NCBI GenBank assembly: GCA_913009835.1
Contig: CAJVXH010000014.1
Location: forward strand, 1 to 35,131
Source of the DNA: an uncultured bacterium
GTDB taxonomy: Bacteria; Electryoneota; Electryoneia; Electryoneales; Electryoneaceae
DNA: 35,131 nt
Direction: 5' to 3'
The position numbers were made by a program, and so were the translations under genes. Positions 15,558 to 24,365 of this stretch are shown here, piece after piece. Numbering within the stretch: position 1 is the first letter of the stretch; each line of letters begins with the position of its first letter. Under the pieces are notes generated by a model. The model did no database searches and had not been told where the DNA came from. It saw nothing but the letters and a program-made list of their open reading frames with translations.

Positions 15558-16928
15558 ATGGCCAAAACAAAAACACGCTACGTCTGCCAGAGCTGCGGCG
15601 CTTCCCAACCACGTTGGATGGGGAAATGCCCGACCTGCGATGAATGGAACAGCCTCGTCGAGGAGATCATCCCCGGAAAGCGGGGATCCGTCAAAACATC
15701 GGGAACTGTTCGTCAGGAGCCCTCCGTCCTGGCGGACATCGCCCCGGAACGAGCGTCCCGCTACGCTTCTGGCATCCCCGAACTCGACCGAGTGCTCGGC
15801 GGTGGCTTCGTCGCCGGAACTACGGTTCTCATCGGCGGCGATCCAGGCATCGGCAAATCCACACTACTGCTACAGGCCGCATCAACCGTCGCGGCTGAAG
15901 GTGCGGGCGTCCTCTACATCACCGCCGAAGAAGCGCCAGCACAGTTACGTTTGCGGGCTGACCGTCTGGAATTACCCTGCCGCGATTTTCAAGTGCTCGG
16001 CGAATCGGACGCCAACCTCGCCCTCGACTGGGCCGCGCAACTGAAACCCGCGCTGGTCGTCATCGATTCCATACAGACCAGCCGACGATCCGAACTCGAA
16101 TCCGCACCGGGAACTGTATCACAAGTGCGCGAGGTCGCCAGCATGTGGGCTGAATTCGCACGTGAATCCGGCGCGACAGTCGCCCTCGTCGGCCACGTCA
16201 CCAAGGATGGGTCGCTCGCCGGTCCACGGGTCATTGAACACATCGTGGACACGGTGCTGATGTTCGAGAGCGATTCGCTGGGTTCGGTTCGCATCCTGCG
16301 GGTGCTGAAAAACCGTCATGGTGCAACTGGCGAGCTGGGCGTATTCGAGATGAGCGGACGGGGGCTGATCAGTGTAGCCGACCCCTCGCAACGTTTCCTC
16401 CACCGTCGTGAGACAGCGGTTAGTGGGGTGGCTGTCGCACCGGTGATCCGTGGCGCACGACCGTTACTGATAGAATTGCAGGCGCTGGTGACCTCCAGCC
16501 CATACGCCGCCCCGCAACGTAACGCCACCGGCGTCGACCAGAAACGGTTGGCCATGTGGATAGCGGTACTCGAAAAACAGGTCGGGCTGGGGCTGGCCGG
16601 ACGTGACATCTTCTTCAACGCTACTGGCGGAGTCCGTCTGGATGATTCCGGCGCTGACCTGGCAGCATGTGCCGCCATTCACAGCAGCCTGACCGACCGT
16701 CCCATTGACCAGGAAACGGTGCTCATCGGCGAGGTCGGTCTGACAGGTGAAATACGCGCCGCGCCCGCCATGGAACGCCGTTTGAGCGAGGCCGCGCACC
16801 GTTCATTCAAAAGAGCCGTCGTACCCAAAGGATCAATCGCGGATATACCGAAAGGTATTGATGTCGCCGAAGTCACCTCACTGGAACATGCCATCGAGAC
16901 TGCTGCGGCTGGGGGAGGGGTGGGCTAG
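15558..16928 (+). CDS. radA: DNA repair protein RadA
   Basis: The 456-residue protein has the full RadA (Sms) layout. Residues 9-28 form the four-cysteine zinc finger (CQSCGASQPRWMGKCPTC). A RecA-like ATPase follows, with Walker A GGDPGIGKST near residue 93 and Walker B VVIDSIQT. Then comes the RadA-specific motif, here KNRHGATGE rather than the usual KNRFG. The C-terminal third is the Lon-protease-like domain (DIFFNATGGVRLDD, VGLTGEIRAAPAMERRL). RadA is a hexameric helicase that extends strand exchange during recombination and processes branched DNA. It is divergent from the DinB-like gene. No obvious ribosome binding site precedes the ATG. Confidence 0.95.
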   Translation: MAKTKTRYVCQSCGASQPRWMGKCPTCDEWNSLVEEIIPGKRGSVKTSGTVRQEPSVLADIAPERASRYASGIPELDRVLGGGFVAGTTVLIGGDPGIGKSTLLLQAASTVAAEGAGVLYITAEEAPAQLRLRADRLELPCRDFQVLGESDANLALDWAAQLKPALVVIDSIQTSRRSELESAPGTVSQVREVASMWAEFARESGATVALVGHVTKDGSLAGPRVIEHIVDTVLMFESDSLGSVRILRVLKNRHGATGELGVFEMSGRGLISVADPSQRFLHRRETAVSGVAVAPVIRGARPLLIELQALVTSSPYAAPQRNATGVDQKRLAMWIAVLEKQVGLGLAGRDIFFNATGGVRLDDSGADLAACAAIHSSLTDRPIDQETVLIGEVGLTGEIRAAPAMERRLSEAAHRSFKRAVVPKGSIADIPKGIDVAEVTSLEHAIETAAAGGGVG

Positions 16929-17383
16929 CGAACCCTTTCACATGGCGTGGTTTCGCCGACACGACTGCTATGTGCCCCAGACATTCATGTCTGGGATGAA
17001 AGAACGATTCAAGCGTGGGTGAGCCCAGACATAAATGTCTGGGGCACAGTGTGTTGACAAACCCCTGTATTGGACACAGGGTGTCATTTTGAAGCCGTCG
17101 TCTGTTTGACGGCTGAAAAAGATCGAACTTGTAAACCGTTGGAAAAGCACGATCTTTCCTTCACTGCGTTCAGGACATGCTTCCTTCGCTTTGCGAAATT
17201 CAGAATGACACACGTCGTATTCCAAGGCTGGGATAGCGTTCTTTGACTATGTCAGCAGTCTGAGCCCAGACATAAATGTCTGGGGCACAGTCTTTCTACA
17301 TAAATGGTATTGATCCCCAATCCCGCCGTACCTTCCGGGATGAATTGCGAGATCCTTCACTGCGTTCAGGATGACTCCCTCAG
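16929..17383. repeat. Intergenic block with three long palindromes and GAGATCCTT elements
   Basis: This 455-base gap between radA and tgt has no supported gene. It contains three perfect stems of one family: 16976-16995 (CCCAGACAT-TC-ATGTCTGGG), 17024-17043 and 17265-17284 (both with AA at the centre). A separate AGCCGTC/GACGGCT hairpin lies at 17093-17114. Two members of the CACTGCGTTCAGGA element lie at about 17150-17207 and 17345-17374. The last one ends about 10 bases before the tgt start codon. Confidence 0.8.
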
Positions 17384-18511
17384 ATGAATTTCGAGATCCT
17401 CCACCGTGATGGTCGCGCCCGATCTGGCGTGATCACCACCGATCATGGACAGTTCCAAACTCCGGCCTTCATGGCCGTGGGAACCTTGGGCACTGTCAAG
17501 GGCATCGAATCTCGTGAGCTGGCATCCTACGGCGCTGAGCTCTGCCTGTCCAACGCCTACCACTTGTACTTGCGCCCCGGGACCGAAGTCCTCGAGACCA
17601 TGGGCGGTCTGCACAAATTCATGGCCTGGGACAAACCGATCCTCGTCGATTCCGGCGGCTTCCAGGTGTTGTCGCTGGCGAAGATACGAAAGGTCAGCGA
17701 AGAAGGCGTCGAATTCCGTTCCCACATAGACGGTTCCTCGCACATGTTCTCCCCGGAAACTGTGGTGGACATCCAGCGCTCCATCGGCCCCGACTTCATG
17801 ATGCCGCTGGATGAACTGGTCGGATGGCCAGCAACCGAAGAACAGGCCGATGACGCTGTCAACCGAACCTGGCGCTGGTATGATAGAGCACGTGAACAGT
17901 TCGCCAAAACCCAACTATTGTACGGACACGAACAAACCCTGGTGCCGATTGTTCAGGGATCGTTCTATGAAAACTTGCGCAGAGCGGAGGCCGAACGTTA
18001 CGCCGCCCTCGATTCCCCCATCTATGCCATCGGCGGGCTGGCAGTCGGCGAAGAGACAGGGAAGACCCGAGATGCCATTGACTGGGTGACCGACATTCTG
18101 CCAGACAACCGACCTCGATACGCGATGGGCGTTGGCACCCCGGACGATCTGTTGGACGCCGTCGCACGAGGTATTGACATGTTCGACTGCGTCGTGCCCA
18201 CTCGAAATGGACGGCGCGCCAGCTTGTACACTTTCCAGGGACGGATGAATTTGCGTAACGCACGCTGGAAAAATGATTCCCGGCCGGTTGAGGAGGATTG
18301 CCCGTGCCCACTTTGTACTCAATACTCACGATCTTACCTTCGCCATTTGTTTGTTTCCGGAGAGCTGCTCGCGATGAAGCTCGCCAGCGCCCACAACCTC
18401 ACCTTCTATTATCGCCTCCTCGAGGAGGCGCGAAAGAGGATTGAGAATAGCACATTTTCAGATTGGGTCGTCGAAACCTCACAGATCGTCAATAGTCCAG
18501 CCGATGATTAG
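17384..18511 (+). CDS. tgt: Queuine/preQ1 tRNA-guanine transglycosylase
   Basis: The 375-residue enzyme matches bacterial Tgt in length and motifs. Visible are the catalytic Asp of ILVDSGGFQVLSL near residue 89 and the nucleophile Asp of DMFDCVVPTRNGRRA near residue 265. The zinc ligands are in CPCPLC plus the His of SAHNL near residues 305-345. GGLAVGE near residue 230 is a substrate-binding loop. Tgt exchanges guanine 34 of Asp, Asn, His and Tyr tRNAs for the queuosine precursor preQ1 in the cytoplasm. No other queuosine gene is nearby. The ATG is only about 10 bases downstream of a dispersed repeat whose AGGATGAC may act as the ribosome binding site. The family is certain; the start is probable. 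Confidence 0.95.
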   Translation: MNFEILHRDGRARSGVITTDHGQFQTPAFMAVGTLGTVKGIESRELASYGAELCLSNAYHLYLRPGTEVLETMGGLHKFMAWDKPILVDSGGFQVLSLAKIRKVSEEGVEFRSHIDGSSHMFSPETVVDIQRSIGPDFMMPLDELVGWPATEEQADDAVNRTWRWYDRAREQFAKTQLLYGHEQTLVPIVQGSFYENLRRAEAERYAALDSPIYAIGGLAVGEETGKTRDAIDWVTDILPDNRPRYAMGVGTPDDLLDAVARGIDMFDCVVPTRNGRRASLYTFQGRMNLRNARWKNDSRPVEEDCPCPLCTQYSRSYLRHLFVSGELLAMKLASAHNLTFYYRLLEEARKRIENSTFSDWVVETSQIVNSPADD

Positions 18512-18672
18512 GTGCAACGAACTCCTGGCTCCAATAAGAAGAACTATTTGGTGTTTCGACGACTATGCCTTATGTTACTCCTGCGCGCTGACTTCGTAGT
18601 TTTGGTGTTTGACGAGCTGATCCAACCGATTCGTACTATCGTGTGAGAAATAAAGAGGACTTCATTCAGCCA

Positions 18673-18700
18673 TTGGTTGATTTGAGTATATTTGTATTAA
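18673..18700 (+). promoter_or_regulatory. Possible sigma-70-type promoter of the glycosyltransferase gene
   Basis: TTGGTT and TATTAA are separated by 16 bases, 59 bases before the TTG start codon of the glycosyltransferase. The surrounding stretch (18650-18700) is A+T-rich. This is a pattern match only. Confidence 0.35.
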
Positions 18701-18758
18701 GAAGGTTTGACGCGATTTGGACGGTCCAATCGAAAAACGCTTTCAGGCGAGGTAAATC

Positions 18759-19436
18759 TTGTCAGAGAACATTAGAACGCTTACTGCGGTAATTCCCACC
18801 CTGAATGACGAGACGGTTATCCGGGCAACGATCACCCGTGCTCTTGACGACTGCAATTTCGATGAAGTGATCGTTGTGGATGGTGGCAGCAGCGATGGTA
18901 CCTGCGGAATTGCCGAGGCTATGGGTGCGAGAGTAATCCATACTGATGCTATCCGTGGTCGCCAACTCGATGATGGCTGGAAAGCTGCCGTAACTGATCT
19001 CATTTGTTTCCTGAGAGCAGATAGTGTCCTCCCGATAACTGCTGGTGATGAAATACAAGTGGCTTTTCAAGACCACACCGTTACTCTGACATCCTTCCGT
19101 CTGGGCTTTAGATCAAGGAAGACAAGCTTGGCCCTACTCGCTGCCTGGTTCAATTTCAGAGCGATTTTCCTCGGACGACCCACGGGTATACAGGGGATCA
19201 CCGTTCGGCGAGATGATTTAATGGCACTGGGTGGAATACCATACTGGCATGATTGCGAAGATTTCTACCTGATCAGCAACATGCGTCGCCGAGGTCGGGT
19301 GTGTACGCTCAGTGATCACGTTTACATTTCCGGCAAGCAGGCGCTGCGGAAAGGCGCACTATCGGTCTTCCTGAATGATATCCGTGAAGCAATTTTCTAC
19401 ACTCGACACAAGATACCTTCTTATTTACGCAAGTAG
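18759..19436 (+). CDS. Family 2 glycosyltransferase (TIGR04283-like)
   Basis: The 225-residue protein has a GT-A nucleotide-sugar fold: LTAVIPTLNDE at residues 8-18, VIVVDGGSSDGT near 38-49, and FLRADSVLP near 84-92 in the place of the metal-binding DXD region. The compact length and the pattern DGGSSDGT...RADxxLP resemble the TIGR04283 group of transferases often found with surface polysaccharide or pigment genes. The start is TTG, chosen because GAGG lies 6 bases upstream and the next in-frame starts are inside the fold. There is a weakly hydrophobic stretch (LALLAAWFNFRAIFLG, about 125-140) that may touch the membrane. No other polysaccharide gene is nearby, so the acceptor is unknown. Confidence 0.82.
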   Translation: MSENIRTLTAVIPTLNDETVIRATITRALDDCNFDEVIVVDGGSSDGTCGIAEAMGARVIHTDAIRGRQLDDGWKAAVTDLICFLRADSVLPITAGDEIQVAFQDHTVTLTSFRLGFRSRKTSLALLAAWFNFRAIFLGRPTGIQGITVRRDDLMALGGIPYWHDCEDFYLISNMRRRGRVCTLSDHVYISGKQALRKGALSVFLNDIREAIFYTRHKIPSYLRK

Positions 19437-19609
19437 ATTTTCAATGCGAAGCACACACATATTTTTGTAGATCTCTCCAGTACTTCCTTATTTGATAAAC
19501 TCTTGATATTATTTAGATTGAACGCCATGAAGCTACGTGGCGAGCTGTCTCCAGTCAAAATCGTAACTTCCCGTTCGCATCCTCTTGAACATATTTGTAC
19601 TTTCATTGC

Positions 19610-22600
19610 ATGTATAAACGTCGATCTAAATCGCCGACCAACCCTCTGTCCACCGCGCCGCTGAAGGACTTCCTCGTCCAACTTGAGAACGACGAGAAGA
19701 CCGGGTGCGACATCGCCCACCATGAGATCCTTGGGAAACGTCCGGTAATTACCGGTCGTCTCGATCCAGCGTTGCCGGACCAACTGGTTAACGCTCTTCA
19801 TGCGATCAAAGTGGAGCGACTGTACAGCCACCAGGTCGAGGGCATTCAGCACGCCCGCGCCGGGCACAATGTTGTCACCGTAACTCCCACTGCCTCCGGT
19901 AAAACCCTCAACTATCTGTTGCCGATCTTCGAACGCTTGATTGAACAGCCGGACGCTCGTGCCCTGCTACTCTTCCCCATAAAAGCGCTGGCTCAGGATC
20001 AGCTCAAGAAGATCCAGGCTTTTATCGAAGATGCCGACTTGATCGGGCAGGTCAGCGTGGATATTTACGATGGCGACACCCCTCAATCAAGACGCGTAAA
20101 AATCCGCAAGAACCCGCCCAACCTGCTTTTGACCAACCCGGACATGATCAATCAAGGTTTGCTGCCTTTTCATACAAACTGGCAGGGATTCTTTGAGAAT
20201 CTACAATTCGTTGTGGTGGATGAGCTGCACAACTACAAGGGAGTTTTCGGTTCGCATGTCCTTCAGGTGCTGCGTCGCTTGAGACGGATCTGCCTGTTCC
20301 ATCACAGCAAACCTCAATTTTTGGCAGCATCGGCGACCATTGCCAACCCCGGCGAACTGGCGGAGATGCTGGTCGGAGAACCTTTCGAGGTAGTTGATGT
20401 AAATGGTGCCCCGCATGCAGAACGGCACGTATTGTTCCTGAATCCATCAGGCAGCTTGTACACTTCTGCCGTCCGTTTGCTGGCAGATTCTACAGCCGCC
20501 GGGTTGAAGACAATCGTCTTCACCAAGGCTCGGCGGATGACCGAGCTGATTCACAATTGGACCCTGCAATCCAACCCGGAACTGATCGGGCGAATCAGCG
20601 CCTATCGCTCGGGATATTTGCCCAAAGAACGGCGCGAGATCGAACAAAAATTGCTCACCGGCGAGCTGGACGGTGTCATCGCCACCTCCGCTCTGGAGAT
20701 GGGAATCGACATCGGTGGGCTCGATGTCGCGGTGCTGGTTGGCTACCCCGGATCTATCGCCAGCACCTGGCAACGGGGGGGACGGGTCGGTCGGAAAGAC
20801 CGCGACAGTGCCATCTTCCTGTTGGCCATGCCGGACGCTCTAGACCAATACTGGATGCGGCATCCACAAGATTTCTTCGCCCGTTCCGCCGAAGCCGCAG
20901 TCGTGGATCCGACCAACCCCTTCATCTTGAAACCGCACTTGGTCGCCGCTGCCCAGGAAACGCCGCTACGTGCGAAAGACCCTGTCTATCCACGAGAACA
21001 AGTTGGCGATCAGGTAGATGAACTCGTTAAAGAAGAGCTGCTGCTCGAAGCGGTGAAGGGGCAGGTCTGGTTCGCCAAGGACAAACGCCCGCAGCGAGGT
21101 ATCAACATCCGTGGCGGCGGAGAAACCTTCGGCATCCACGAAGAAAAAACCGGACGCCTGATCGGCAAGGTAAACAGCTGGCAGGCACTGGTCGAATGTC
21201 ATCCCGGCGCGATCTACCTGCATCATGGAAAAGACTACATCATCAACCACCTCGACCTCGGCAAACGGGAAGCTATCGCGCAGAAGACCGATGTCCCGTA
21301 TTACACTCAAGCCCGCTCGGAGAAAGACACCGAGATTCTCGAGACGTATGACACACGTGAGACCGAACGTTACAAGGTTTCATTCGGTAAACTGAAAGTG
21401 ACCGAGAAGGTTGTCGGCTATGAAAAACGTTCCACCGCCGGACGCGACAAAATCAGCGATCATGAGCTCGATCTACCGCCCGTGGTCTACGAGTCGGTCG
21501 GCCTCTGGTTCGAGCCCCCGCAATCGGCTATCGCCGGACTGTTGCAGGAGAAACGTCATCCGATGGGCAGCCTGCACGCCTCCGAGCACGCCAGCTTGGC
21601 CCTGATTCCGCTTTTCGCGCTCTGCGACCGTAACGATCTTGGCGGAATATCTTTCACCCGTCACGCAGGAACCGGAGGGGCTGCTGTCTTTCTATACGAT
21701 GGACATCCCGGCGGGTTGGGATTAGCCAACCGCGCCTACGCCGTGTTGGACGAATTGTTCATGCGGGTGCTGAAAATGGTGCGGGATTGCCCGTGCGAGG
21801 ATGGCTGCCCATCCTGCGTACATTCGCCCAAGTGTGGGCACGGCAACCAGCCATTGGATAAAGAGGGCTGCATCCGTTTATTGGAACACCTGACTGGCGG
21901 CCCGGAACTCAAGGCGGATGAAACATTGGCCGAACTCACCTTCGGCACTGAAGGCAACGCGCAAACGAAGCCGCTAGGGTGGCCCGGGAGCGAACGAGGA
22001 AGTCATTCTGAACGAAGTGAAGAATCTCGGGGTTCAGCCCCAACGGAAAACGAGAGATCCTTGCAGAAAACGCCCAGGATGACAAACGAAGAGACTGGAG
22101 ATACAGAGATGAATGAAGCGCAGAATAGCAAAAAATACGAGAGCCAGACCCCGTTCTGCGAAGGGCGGGACATCGTCGTCTACGACCTCGAAACCCAACT
22201 GTCCGCGAACGACGTCGGCGGATGGCAGAACATTCACCTGATGCGGGTCGCGATCGGCGTCATCTACGAACGTAAGACTGGCAAATATCTGGTCTACCGT
22301 GAGGAAGATTGCGAGGCTCTGATCGCACGTCTCGAACAAGCCGAGCTGGTGGTCGGATACAACAACAAACGGTTCGATAATACCGTGCTCACCGCCTACA
22401 CCGACCATGACCTCCGCGGAATGAACAACCTCGACCTGCTGGAGGAAATCAGCAACCGTCACGGTTTCCGTATGAAACTCGACGCCCTCGCCCAAGCCAC
22501 CCTCAACGCCAAGAAAACCGCCGACGGGCTCCAGTCCCTGCAATGGTGGAAAGAGGGCGAGGTTGACAAGATCATCGAGTATTGCAAGATGGATGTCGAG

Positions 22601-22741
22601 GTGACGTGGAAGCTGTTCGAGTACATGTGCGAACACGGCTACGCGCTCTGCGAACGTAAGGGCGAACTCGCCAAACTTCCGGTCGAACTGCCCCTGAAAC
22701 GCATCATGGGTGAACCGGATTTGTTTAGTGGGTTGATGTGA
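19610..22741 (+). CDS. MrfA-like DEXH helicase fused in frame to MrfB-like exonuclease
   Basis: From the ATG at 19610 the frame codes 1043 residues; a TTG five codons upstream is an alternative. Residues 1-~790 are an MrfA/YprA-type superfamily 2 helicase. It has Walker A TPTASGKT (about 92-99), DELH (about 204), SATIANP (about 239), QRGGRVGRKD (about 388) and a DUF1998 zinc cluster CPCEDGCPSCVHSPKCGHGN (about 727-746). Residues about 798-830 are encoded by a dispersed repeat. Residues from 834 form an RNase H-like DEDD exonuclease of the MrfB/YprB type: VVYDLETQ, VVGYNNKRFDN and YCKMDVEVTW carry the acidic residues. In Bacillus MrfA and MrfB are separate proteins that act together in mitomycin C lesion repair. 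An internal ATG at 22109 with GGAG upstream could start the exonuclease on its own. Confidence 0.9.
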   Translation: MYKRRSKSPTNPLSTAPLKDFLVQLENDEKTGCDIAHHEILGKRPVITGRLDPALPDQLVNALHAIKVERLYSHQVEGIQHARAGHNVVTVTPTASGKTLNYLLPIFERLIEQPDARALLLFPIKALAQDQLKKIQAFIEDADLIGQVSVDIYDGDTPQSRRVKIRKNPPNLLLTNPDMINQGLLPFHTNWQGFFENLQFVVVDELHNYKGVFGSHVLQVLRRLRRICLFHHSKPQFLAASATIANPGELAEMLVGEPFEVVDVNGAPHAERHVLFLNPSGSLYTSAVRLLADSTAAGLKTIVFTKARRMTELIHNWTLQSNPELIGRISAYRSGYLPKERREIEQKLLTGELDGVIATSALEMGIDIGGLDVAVLVGYPGSIASTWQRGGRVGRKDRDSAIFLLAMPDALDQYWMRHPQDFFARSAEAAVVDPTNPFILKPHLVAAAQETPLRAKDPVYPREQVGDQVDELVKEELLLEAVKGQVWFAKDKRPQRGINIRGGGETFGIHEEKTGRLIGKVNSWQALVECHPGAIYLHHGKDYIINHLDLGKREAIAQKTDVPYYTQARSEKDTEILETYDTRETERYKVSFGKLKVTEKVVGYEKRSTAGRDKISDHELDLPPVVYESVGLWFEPPQSAIAGLLQEKRHPMGSLHASEHASLALIPLFALCDRNDLGGISFTRHAGTGGAAVFLYDGHPGGLGLANRAYAVLDELFMRVLKMVRDCPCEDGCPSCVHSPKCGHGNQPLDKEGCIRLLEHLTGGPELKADETLAELTFGTEGNAQTKPLGWPGSERGSHSERSEESRGSAPTENERSLQKTPRMTNEETGDTEMNEAQNSKKYESQTPFCEGRDIVVYDLETQLSANDVGGWQNIHLMRVAIGVIYERKTGKYLVYREEDCEALIARLEQAELVVGYNNKRFDNTVLTAYTDHDLRGMNNLDLLEEISNRHGFRMKLDALAQATLNAKKTADGLQSLQWWKEGEVDKIIEYCKMDVEVTWKLFEYMCEHGYALCERKGELAKLPVELPLKRIMGEPDLFSGLM
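22001..22084. repeat. Dispersed repeat inside the helicase-exonuclease reading frame
   Basis: TCATTCTGAACGAAGTGAAGA at about 22003-22023 and GAGATCCTTGCAGAAAACGCCCAGGATGAC at about 22054-22083 are oppositely facing members of the intergenic GAGATCCTT...CAGGATGAC family (compare 14641-14671, 17345-17374 and 12171-12200). In this frame they are translated as a SERSEESRG...NERSLQ type linker. It is the only copy I found inside an otherwise convincing coding sequence. Confidence 0.8.
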
Positions 22742-22824
22742 GTGTTGGAAGTGTCAGTAGTATTGGGTGGCTGACAGCACGATTACTGCCATAAACCATA
22801 TTTTTGTCCTAAGAGGAGGTTACT

Positions 22825-24192
22825 ATGGTGATGAAATCCTCATTTAAGTATGCGAAACACGATTTTGAAAATGATTTAAGAGGTTATGGGCATTTTGAAG
22901 CAGGTAAATATTGGACTAATTACATGAACCACATGATTTATGCTTTTCAAGAATTTCCCAAAGATAGACTAGTTAATGCACGTACTCAAGTCGATCTGTC
23001 ATTACAGCTAAACTACTGTCATGAATTAGTCTTAGTACACAGGAAATGGTTTGATGATAATAATATAGATAGAAATGATATTAGTAAGCTTAGAAAGGAT
23101 AATAAAGAAATAGATTATAATGCAAGCCAAATTACATTTGGTAAAAGACTACTTGAGGCGATACAAGATTTATTAAAAGGATTGTCTTGGAGATTTTATG
23201 ATTACGATAGATCTTTCCTTTCAACCGTAAATATTATCCCGCCAGCAGGATATCCAGACAGAAGTCCTGGTATGATAAGGGAATATGAGTATGTTTTAGG
23301 GCTCTCACATGACCATAATTGTCAGGCCTTATTATTTAACAGCATTATTCATTCATTTAATTTAGGCGATGTTAGCGTACTAAATAAGGATGGATTGATT
23401 GAAATATGGGAAATTAAGTCATCAAAGGGAGGTAGAGGAAGACAAATGGCTGATAGGATCGAAAGACAAAAAATCAGAATGCTGGATCATGAGAGGCTAT
23501 ATAACGAAAGGGAAAGCATTATTGATGGTGAGCATATGTATATAGTAGATTCTGATATTGAGATTAATTCGGATCTTAAAAAGAATATGAAATTGATAGA
23601 GAGTGAGGTGTATAATAAGGGGTATTGCGTTTCTAATGTATCAGAACATGTAGTGTTGTTCGCTGTTGATTTGATGCATGACAGTGATGATGATTTAGTA
23701 TCTAAGTCGTATGATGAAGCCTTTGAGGTGGCAAAAGGATTGTGGCCTCGGAACGACAGGGTTATCCTATCTGATATTGTGAAAATACTAAGTAGTAATA
23801 ATCCAAATACTCCGCCGATTTCGATATGGCCAGCGAGCCCCAGATTCATAGCTGATATACTTGCTAAACGGGTTATTATATCATGCTATATAAATGTTAA
23901 CAAAATTATAGAAAGAGTCAAAAGAGTTGCTAATGATATAGTAGATGTCGCAATGCTTAATATAAGTCAAGAGGATGATATAAGAGAAGTAATGTCTGGA
24001 CCTTCCGCACGAATTGTATATAAATCCAATATCATTGATATCCCATGGGTCGAGTGGTCAAGATTAGCATATGAATTCGTTGATATTGAATCTTACGTAG
24101 AATCGTTATTGCAGTTGCTTACACATAGCAACCAATTATCTGAAAAGAAACTTATGATTAGTTTTTCAAAAGAGGGTCTGATCTGGAGTTAG
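22825..24192 (+). CDS. A+T-rich accessory gene, putative (D/E)XK nuclease-like protein
   Basis: The 455-residue protein starts at an ATG with a strong GAGGAGG 6 bases upstream. Base composition falls sharply here: A+T-rich codons such as ATA, AAT, AGA and TTA dominate, unlike all neighbours, which indicates recent transfer. The first ~140 residues look helical. Around residues 175-205 GDVSVLNKDGLIEIWEIKSSKG gives Asp, then Glu-x-Lys, on consecutive strands, the core pattern of PD-(D/E)XK nucleases. The C-terminal 250 residues show no recognised motif. No transposase, methylase or other defence gene is adjacent; a HigA-like gene follows 173 bases later. A role in defence or DNA cleavage is inference from one motif and from the foreign composition, and the protein could equally be something unknown. 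Confidence 0.8.
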   Translation: MVMKSSFKYAKHDFENDLRGYGHFEAGKYWTNYMNHMIYAFQEFPKDRLVNARTQVDLSLQLNYCHELVLVHRKWFDDNNIDRNDISKLRKDNKEIDYNASQITFGKRLLEAIQDLLKGLSWRFYDYDRSFLSTVNIIPPAGYPDRSPGMIREYEYVLGLSHDHNCQALLFNSIIHSFNLGDVSVLNKDGLIEIWEIKSSKGGRGRQMADRIERQKIRMLDHERLYNERESIIDGEHMYIVDSDIEINSDLKKNMKLIESEVYNKGYCVSNVSEHVVLFAVDLMHDSDDDLVSKSYDEAFEVAKGLWPRNDRVILSDIVKILSSNNPNTPPISIWPASPRFIADILAKRVIISCYINVNKIIERVKRVANDIVDVAMLNISQEDDIREVMSGPSARIVYKSNIIDIPWVEWSRLAYEFVDIESYVESLLQLLTHSNQLSEKKLMISFSKEGLIWS

Positions 24193-24224
24193 GAGTTATG
24201 GACGGCGGGTGACCAGGAGCATGC

Positions 24225-24299
24225 GTAGCCCGGCAGCTCCGTCTGCCGGTGAATACCCACCATTCAAATCAATCCCGGCACGTGGAGGTGCTGGGCTAC
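24225..24299. repeat. Imperfect inverted repeat (REP-like element)
   Basis: Two 25-base arms, 24225-24249 (GTAGCCCGGCAG...) and 24275-24299 (...GGTGCTGGGCTAC), are inverted copies with about 20 of 25 positions matching. They enclose a 25-base spacer. The element lies between the A+T-rich gene and the HigA-like gene. The GGGCTACAGACT end resembles tracts at 34042-34053 and 15465-15485. Confidence 0.65.
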
Positions 24300-24365
24300 A
24301 GACTCTCGGAGTTCCCAACTTGGGAAGTTATACTATAAAGACGTGTGGAAGGAAGGAGTTGCGTA

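Noticed and set aside
22825-24192. Insertion sequence or prophage as carrier of the A+T-rich gene
   Set aside because: No transposase, integrase, terminal repeats or target duplication could be seen; only the composition and one nearby inverted repeat suggest transfer.
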